From Methanofollis sp. W23 (GTDB lineage: Archaea > Halobacteriota > Methanomicrobia > Methanomicrobiales > Methanofollaceae): a stretch of 64,000 nt of DNA. The notes below the pieces were generated by a model. That model did no database searches, was not told the DNA's origin, and was given only the letters and a program-made list of their open reading frames with translations. Both the position numbers and the translations under genes were made by a program. The stretch is from assembly GCF_017875325.1 (NCBI RefSeq), contig NZ_JAGGMN010000001.1, forward strand, positions 992,001-1,056,000, given 5' to 3'. Each line of letters begins with the position of its first letter. The stretch's first letter is position 1. Below, one piece after another: positions 60,405-64,000 of the stretch.

Positions 60405-61090
60405 GCACCCTCCGCCTCGATGGTGTCTTTGAAGGTGATGTTTTCTGGGGCGAGCCCGCGGGCCAGGGCTTCCCTGAGGTACGGAGGAGCGTGGCGCCAG
60501 TGCGGGATCGCCTCTGGCACCGCCCCGAGGTCGCGCACCGACCCTTCCTCGACCTCCCAGAGACGGTCGACCGCAGGGAGGACCTGGCGTTCATGGGTGA
60601 AGATGACGGTGATCTCTCCCTCTCGTTCTTCGAGGGCGCGGCAGAACCGGTGTTTCTGTATGCAGTCCAGGGAACTGAAGGGTTCGTCGAGGACCAGGAG
60701 GTCATCCTCCCTGGAAAGGAGGGCGGCGAGGTGGAGACGTTTGAGTTCACCCCGCGAAAGGGCGAAGGGGTCGTCGTCCAGTCGGGCGGAGAGCTCGACC
60801 TCTGCGGCGACCGCATCGGCGTCGGCACCGTACGATGCGGCCTCGGCCCGCACCGTCGACCCGGTCACGTGGTATTCAGGGTTCTGGAAGGAGAGGCTGA
60901 ACCCTCTCACCCCCTCGCGGTGCACCATGCCCGAGGCCGGGTCGAGGAGCCCGGCGAGGAGGAGGGCAAGCGTCGTCTTCCCGCTCCCGACCCTGCCGGT
61001 GACCAGGTGGATCCCGGGGCTGAAGGTGCCGGTGCAGGAGAGGGTGAACGCCCCCCGCGTAAAGACGACGCCCTCACAGGCGACCTGCAT
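60386..61090 (-). CDS. ecfA2: ECF transporter ATPase (second subunit)
   Basis: A 234-aa ABC ATPase. Walker A is GRVGSGKTTLALLLAG, the signature LSRGELKRLHLAALL, Walker B DLLVLDEPFSSLD and the H-loop VIFTHERQVL. It is the canonical partner of the other ATPase, whose 3' end it overlaps by 17 bp. Together they energise import. Confidence 0.9.
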   Translation of the reverse strand: MQVACEGVVFTRGAFTLSCTGTFSPGIHLVTGRVGSGKTTLALLLAGLLDPASGMVHREGVRGFSLSFQNPEYHVTGSTVRAEAASYGADADAVAAEVELSARLDDDPFALSRGELKRLHLAALLSREDDLLVLDEPFSSLDCIQKHRFCRALEEREGEITVIFTHERQVLPAVDRLWEVEEGSVRDLGAVPEAIPHWRHAPPYLREALARGLAPENITFKDTIEAEGACRTRD

Positions 61091-61760
61091 GGTCGCGCAT
61101 CCTCCATGAATAGGGGTAGAAGCAGGTCTCTTTCAGCGCTGAAAAAACCTGGTCCGGGGTTCCGGCATGGCTCACCGATCCGTGTGCAAGGGAGAGGACA
61201 GTGTCGGCCGCGGCCGCCGTCTCCATCTCCTGGGTGCACCTCACGCAGTAGCGACAAGGGGAGGCTTCGAGGGCCTCGCCGACCATGCCGGCGGTCTCTG
61301 CGTCGAGGTGGGAGTCGAACTCGTCGAGGACCAGGAGTTCTGGCCTGGAAGAGAGGGCGGTCGCAAGGGCGACCAGGGCCCGCTCGCCGCCAGAGAGGTC
61401 GCGGAAGGTGCGGGGGAGGAGCGCCTCGATCCCGACGAGGGCCGCGGCCTCCTCGACCCGCCGCTCCACCTCGGCGCAGGAGAGATGGGCAAACCGTGAA
61501 GGGCTGGCGATCTCGTCGTAAACCCTGGTAAAGAGAAGAGATTGGTCAGGGAACTCGCTGACCCACCCAACCTCGACCTGGCGGGGCGGGCGGGCGTCGA
61601 CGGTGATCTCTCCCCGGGCCGGGAGAGAGAGCCCGGCGAGCAGGGAGAGGAACGTGGATTTCCCGCTGCCGTTCGGGCCGATGACCGCCGTGTAGCCCTC
61701 GTCAATGGCGAGCGAAGGGACGGAGAGAACCTGGTGCCTGAGCCCGGTGATCTCGATCAT
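61074..61760 (-). CDS. ecfA1: ECF transporter ATPase (first subunit)
   Basis: A 228-aa ABC ATPase. Walker A is GPNGSGKST, the Q-loop region EFPDQSLLF, signature LSGGERALVALATAL and Walker B LLVLDEFDSHLD. The usual H-switch (VTHD) is replaced by VRCTQEMETAAAAD, and the catalytic Glu is followed by Phe-Asp rather than Pro. The site formed by this subunit may therefore be degenerate. The start MIEITGLRHQVL at 61760 overlaps the bioY stop by 4 bp. Confidence 0.88.
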   Translation of the reverse strand: MIEITGLRHQVLSVPSLAIDEGYTAVIGPNGSGKSTFLSLLAGLSLPARGEITVDARPPRQVEVGWVSEFPDQSLLFTRVYDEIASPSRFAHLSCAEVERRVEEAAALVGIEALLPRTFRDLSGGERALVALATALSSRPELLVLDEFDSHLDAETAGMVGEALEASPCRYCVRCTQEMETAAAADTVLSLAHGSVSHAGTPDQVFSALKETCFYPYSWRMRDHAGRL

Positions 61761-62266
61761 GCCAACCGTCTGGCCACCAGGTAGGCCGCCGCCGCCTTGA
61801 AAGCATCGCCAGGCAGGAAGGGAAGCATCCCCCCGACGGCCGCCGCCCAGAGGCCCATGCCGGTCGAGAGGGCGAGCCACGAGACCCCGAAGAGGTAGAT
61901 GACGGCGGTGGCCAGGACCAGCCCGGCGACCCGCACCTTCTCAGAGGTGTGTTCATAGGCAAGCCCGGCGACCAGCGCCGCCCCGATAAACCCGACGATA
62001 TACCCCCCTGTTGGCCCGAGGAGGACGCCAAGACCCGCGGTCCCGTTGTGGAAGATCGGAAGCCCGAGCGCACCGAGGAGGAGGTACAGCGTCGCCGGCA
62101 CCACCGCCCAGCGCTTCATCACCGCCCCTGAAAGGAGGACGAAGAAGGTCTGGAGGGTGAGGGGGACCGGGATAAAAGGGATGGAGATCCATGACCCGGC
62201 CGCGATGAGGGCGATAAAGCCGGCGGACTCTGCGATAATCCTGGAACGTCGTTCGTCTCCGTACAT
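61757..62266 (-). CDS. bioY: Biotin transporter S component BioY
   Basis: A 169-aa integral membrane protein with six helices. It has IPFIPVPLTLQTFFVLLSGA, the family signature; GLPIFHNGTAGLGVLLGPTG and GYIVGFIGAALVAGLAY, the substrate pocket; and LPFLPGDAFKAAAAYLVARR. It binds biotin and docks with EcfT and the ATPases. Its context between birA and ecfA fits a complete biotin uptake system. Confidence 0.94.
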   Translation of the reverse strand: MYGDERRSRIIAESAGFIALIAAGSWISIPFIPVPLTLQTFFVLLSGAVMKRWAVVPATLYLLLGALGLPIFHNGTAGLGVLLGPTGGYIVGFIGAALVAGLAYEHTSEKVRVAGLVLATAVIYLFGVSWLALSTGMGLWAAAVGGMLPFLPGDAFKAAAAYLVARRLA

Positions 62267-62275
62267 CCACGTCCC

Positions 62276-63262
62276 CTACAGGTGCACGATGTCGCCTGCC
62301 ACGACCTTCTCGACCCGCCCGTTGTCGCGCCTGATGATAAGGGCGCCGTGCTGGTCGATATCGATGGCGACCCCCTCGAAGGTCTTTCGCATCGTCCGGA
62401 TCGAGACCCGGGTGTCAAGGGTCAGCGAGAGACTCTTCCATTCCCTGATGACCGGTTCGAACTCGCCGCTCTCAAGGATCCGGTACCTGCTCTCGAACTC
62501 GCGCAGGATCATCGCAAGCAGGGAGGCGCGGTCGACCTCCTGGCCGAGTTCGGCCGAGATGGAGGTGACCATCCGGCGCAGTTCGGGCGAGAGTTCATCG
62601 AGGTCGACATTGGCGTCGATGCCAAGGCCCAGGAGACAGTAGTGCACCTCCTCGCCCTCGCTGGAGAGTTCGAGGATGAGGCCGGCGACTTTTTTGTCCC
62701 CGATATAGACGTCGTTTGGCCACTTGATCAGGGCGCCGAGGTCATATTTCCTTCTGATCGCCCGCGCCACCGCGACCGAGGCGGCCATCATGATCATGGG
62801 GAGCGCATCGATGGGGAGGGTGGGCTTGAGGATCACGCTTGCCCAGATCCCGCCCTTCGGCGAGGCCCAGGCGCGCCCCAGACGACCAAACCCTCCAGTC
62901 TGTTCTTCGGCGACGACGAGCGTCCCGTGGAGGTCGGCCACACCTTTCTCGGCGCAGAGTTTCTTGGCCGCCCAGTTGGTGGAGGTGGTGCTCTCATAAT
63001 AGGCGATCTCTTTGCCGATGGTGGTGGTCTTGAGAACCTTCTGGATCGTCTCAGGGGTGAGGGCGCCGCCGACCCTGACCAGCAAATATCCTGAATCGAT
63101 GGATGACTCGATATCGTAGCCTGCTTCTCTGAGTATTTTGATATGACGGGCAACCGAGGAGACCGGGAGCCCGAGTGTAGCGCTCAGCGCCTCAGGGGTG
63201 ACCGACCCCTCCGTAGTTTCAAGTGTGGTAAGAACTTTTCGTGTGAGTTCATTCATAGCCAT
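62276..63262 (-). CDS. birA: Biotin-protein ligase BirA with N-terminal HTH
   Basis: A 328-aa bifunctional ligase and repressor. The N-terminal winged helix (TPEALSATLGLPVSSVARHI) binds DNA. The ligase part has ESTTSTNWAAKKL, QTGGFGRLGRAWASPKGGIW (biotinyl-AMP loop, a GRxGR variant), IKWPNDVYIGDKKVAGLILE and LLGLGIDANV. The C-terminal cap ends VVAGDIVHL. It biotinylates PycB and may repress the uptake genes when biotin is plentiful. Its ATG overlaps the upstream TAA (TAATG). Confidence 0.95.
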   Translation of the reverse strand: MAMNELTRKVLTTLETTEGSVTPEALSATLGLPVSSVARHIKILREAGYDIESSIDSGYLLVRVGGALTPETIQKVLKTTTIGKEIAYYESTTSTNWAAKKLCAEKGVADLHGTLVVAEEQTGGFGRLGRAWASPKGGIWASVILKPTLPIDALPMIMMAASVAVARAIRRKYDLGALIKWPNDVYIGDKKVAGLILELSSEGEEVHYCLLGLGIDANVDLDELSPELRRMVTSISAELGQEVDRASLLAMILREFESRYRILESGEFEPVIREWKSLSLTLDTRVSIRTMRKTFEGVAIDIDQHGALIIRRDNGRVEKVVAGDIVHL

Positions 63263-63684
63263 TACCTTTTCGCAGCGACAGATTCTGACGGGAGTGGACA
63301 GGGATCTTTTCCACAGACCTGTTGCAGGATCGCAGTATGGTGCTCCATAAGCGTGGCGAGGTCGAAGACCCCGGTGATATCGACGACCCCGATGGCACCG
63401 ATCGCCGTGCCAGCGCGGTCCCGCAGCGGGGTGACGACGACCGGCACCCCCTGGTACGGGCCTGAGCCGGGAACGATTTTTTTATGTTCGTTCCCCTTGA
63501 TTGCAGCTTCGAGCACCGGGCCGGTATACCGGTCGTCGACTACTGCGTCATTCTCGACCCGCAACCCTGGAGCCTCTCTGGAACGTGCCGTGACCGGAAG
63601 CCCGCCGAGGAGACGGTGGAGCGCCATCACCACCGGCAGGAAGTCATCAGACGTGGACGAGGCAGAGATAATATACTGGTCCAT
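63262..63684 (-). CDS. DUF2111 family protein
   Basis: A 140-aa methanogen protein of the DUF2111 family. LHRLLGGLPVTARSREAPGL, GPYQGVPVVVTPLRDRAGTA and IGAIGVVDITGVFDLATLME are the recognisable blocks. The fold is unknown to me, and a PAS- or GAF-like sensory domain is possible. The start MDQYIISASS at 63684 has GGTGG four bases upstream. It is coupled to birA, suggesting a role in the biotin locus. Confidence 0.75.
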   Translation of the reverse strand: MDQYIISASSTSDDFLPVVMALHRLLGGLPVTARSREAPGLRVENDAVVDDRYTGPVLEAAIKGNEHKKIVPGSGPYQGVPVVVTPLRDRAGTAIGAIGVVDITGVFDLATLMEHHTAILQQVCGKDPCPLPSESVAAKR

Positions 63685-63714
63685 GGTCCCACCACTACAC
63701 TCCATTACGTTCTT

Positions 63715-63996
63715 CTAAAATAAGGTTTCTCTTTCAGCGGTGCAGAATGTGCCCATGAATTTCGCAGACGGGTATTCATGCGTGGAGGTGACCACGATCT
63801 CACCCTTGCCCACCGTTTTTCTGATGATCACCGCCTGGCCCTCAGGGGTCGCGGCGATGACCTCGCCCTCGTGGGCGGGGAAGAACCCGTCGGTCTCGAC
63901 GGCGTCGAGGTCGTAGCCGTCAAGGAGTTGGATGTAGCGCTCTGCGCCGTCGGCGACGGCAAGGCGCCTCTGCCCAAACTCGAAATGATACTCCAC
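63715..63996 (-). CDS. Hypothetical protein, possibly cut by the right edge
   Basis: 93 residues from a GTG four bases from the window edge; the true start may lie beyond. RLAVADGAERYIQLLDGYDL, HEGEVIAATPEGQAVIIRKT and GKGEIVVTSTHEYPSAKFMG are seen. The last block recalls the end of glutamine-amidotransferase-like domains such as BPL_N, but this is weak. It stands 30 bp before the DUF2111 gene on the same strand. Confidence 0.5.
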   Translation of the reverse strand: MEYHFEFGQRRLAVADGAERYIQLLDGYDLDAVETDGFFPAHEGEVIAATPEGQAVIIRKTVGKGEIVVTSTHEYPSAKFMGTFCTAERETLF

Positions 63997-64000
63997 CCCG

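Overview
The window looks like a chromosomal piece of a GC-rich methanogenic archaeon of the order Methanomicrobiales (Methanofollis/Methanoculleus-like). This placement is an inference from archaeal TATA boxes and leaderless starts, a two-subunit pyruvate carboxylase with its own biotin supply, a methanogen-type DUF2111 gene, PAS/receiver histidine kinases, an intron-containing tRNA-Met, and archaeal Nop5/fibrillarin and primase families. No rRNA gene or CRISPR array was seen.

Layout. 0-11.3 kb: a truncated ADP-ribosylglycohydrolase, then four co-directional DNA-end-processing genes in transcription order Mre11-like nuclease, Rad50/YhaN-like ATPase, AddB-like nuclease and AddA-like helicase-nuclease. 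11.3-19.3 kb: a CDF metal transporter fused to a NifX-like domain, a QueG-like 4Fe-4S protein, a possible PD-(D/E)XK protein, a methyltransferase, a decayed RsgA-like GTPase and two small Cys-rich proteins. 19.5-33.8 kb: a patchy region with a giant SF1 helicase-nuclease paired with a TPR-NERD protein (a candidate defence module), a DUF1848 protein, a 4Fe-4S protein, a HEAT-repeat protein and two paralogous membrane proteins. These are separated by many copies of a miniature mobile element with ends GGCTCTGTAGAA / TTCTACAGAGCC. 33.9-41.2 kb: an acetoacetate-decarboxylase-like and SDR pair, gene remnants, a receiver-PAS-PAS histidine kinase, a UbiA prenyltransferase plus FAD reductase pair, and a lipoprotein.

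41.2-56.3 kb is a mosaic of mobile and foreign DNA ending at an intron-containing tRNA-Met(CAT). It holds an HsdR remnant cut by an insertion-sequence end, an AT-rich nop5-flpA cassette, an EVE-domain pseudogene, a Panacea-PIN candidate toxin-antitoxin pair, a decayed primase copy, an AT-rich hflX gene, an integrase remnant, an intact primase-helicase with three small overlapping genes, and a tyrosine integrase next to the tRNA. The AT-rich leader of hflX is duplicated upstream of nop5 together with a scrap of the hflX 5' end, so the nop5-flpA cassette sits on the remains of a second hflX copy.

56.4-64 kb is a coherent anaplerotic locus, all transcribed leftwards: an edge ORF, DUF2111, birA, bioY, two ECF ATPases, ecfT, pycB and pycA. 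The BioY-ECF transporter would import biotin, BirA would attach it to the EAMKM lysine of PycB, and PycA/PycB would make oxaloacetate for the incomplete TCA pathway. The most notable points are the helicase/TPR-NERD module, the four-gene end-processing island with apparent Fe-S nuclease domains in both AddA- and AddB-like subunits, the NTD-less Nop5 with fibrillarin on a duplicated hflX leader, and the Panacea-PIN pair lacking an ordinary start codon.
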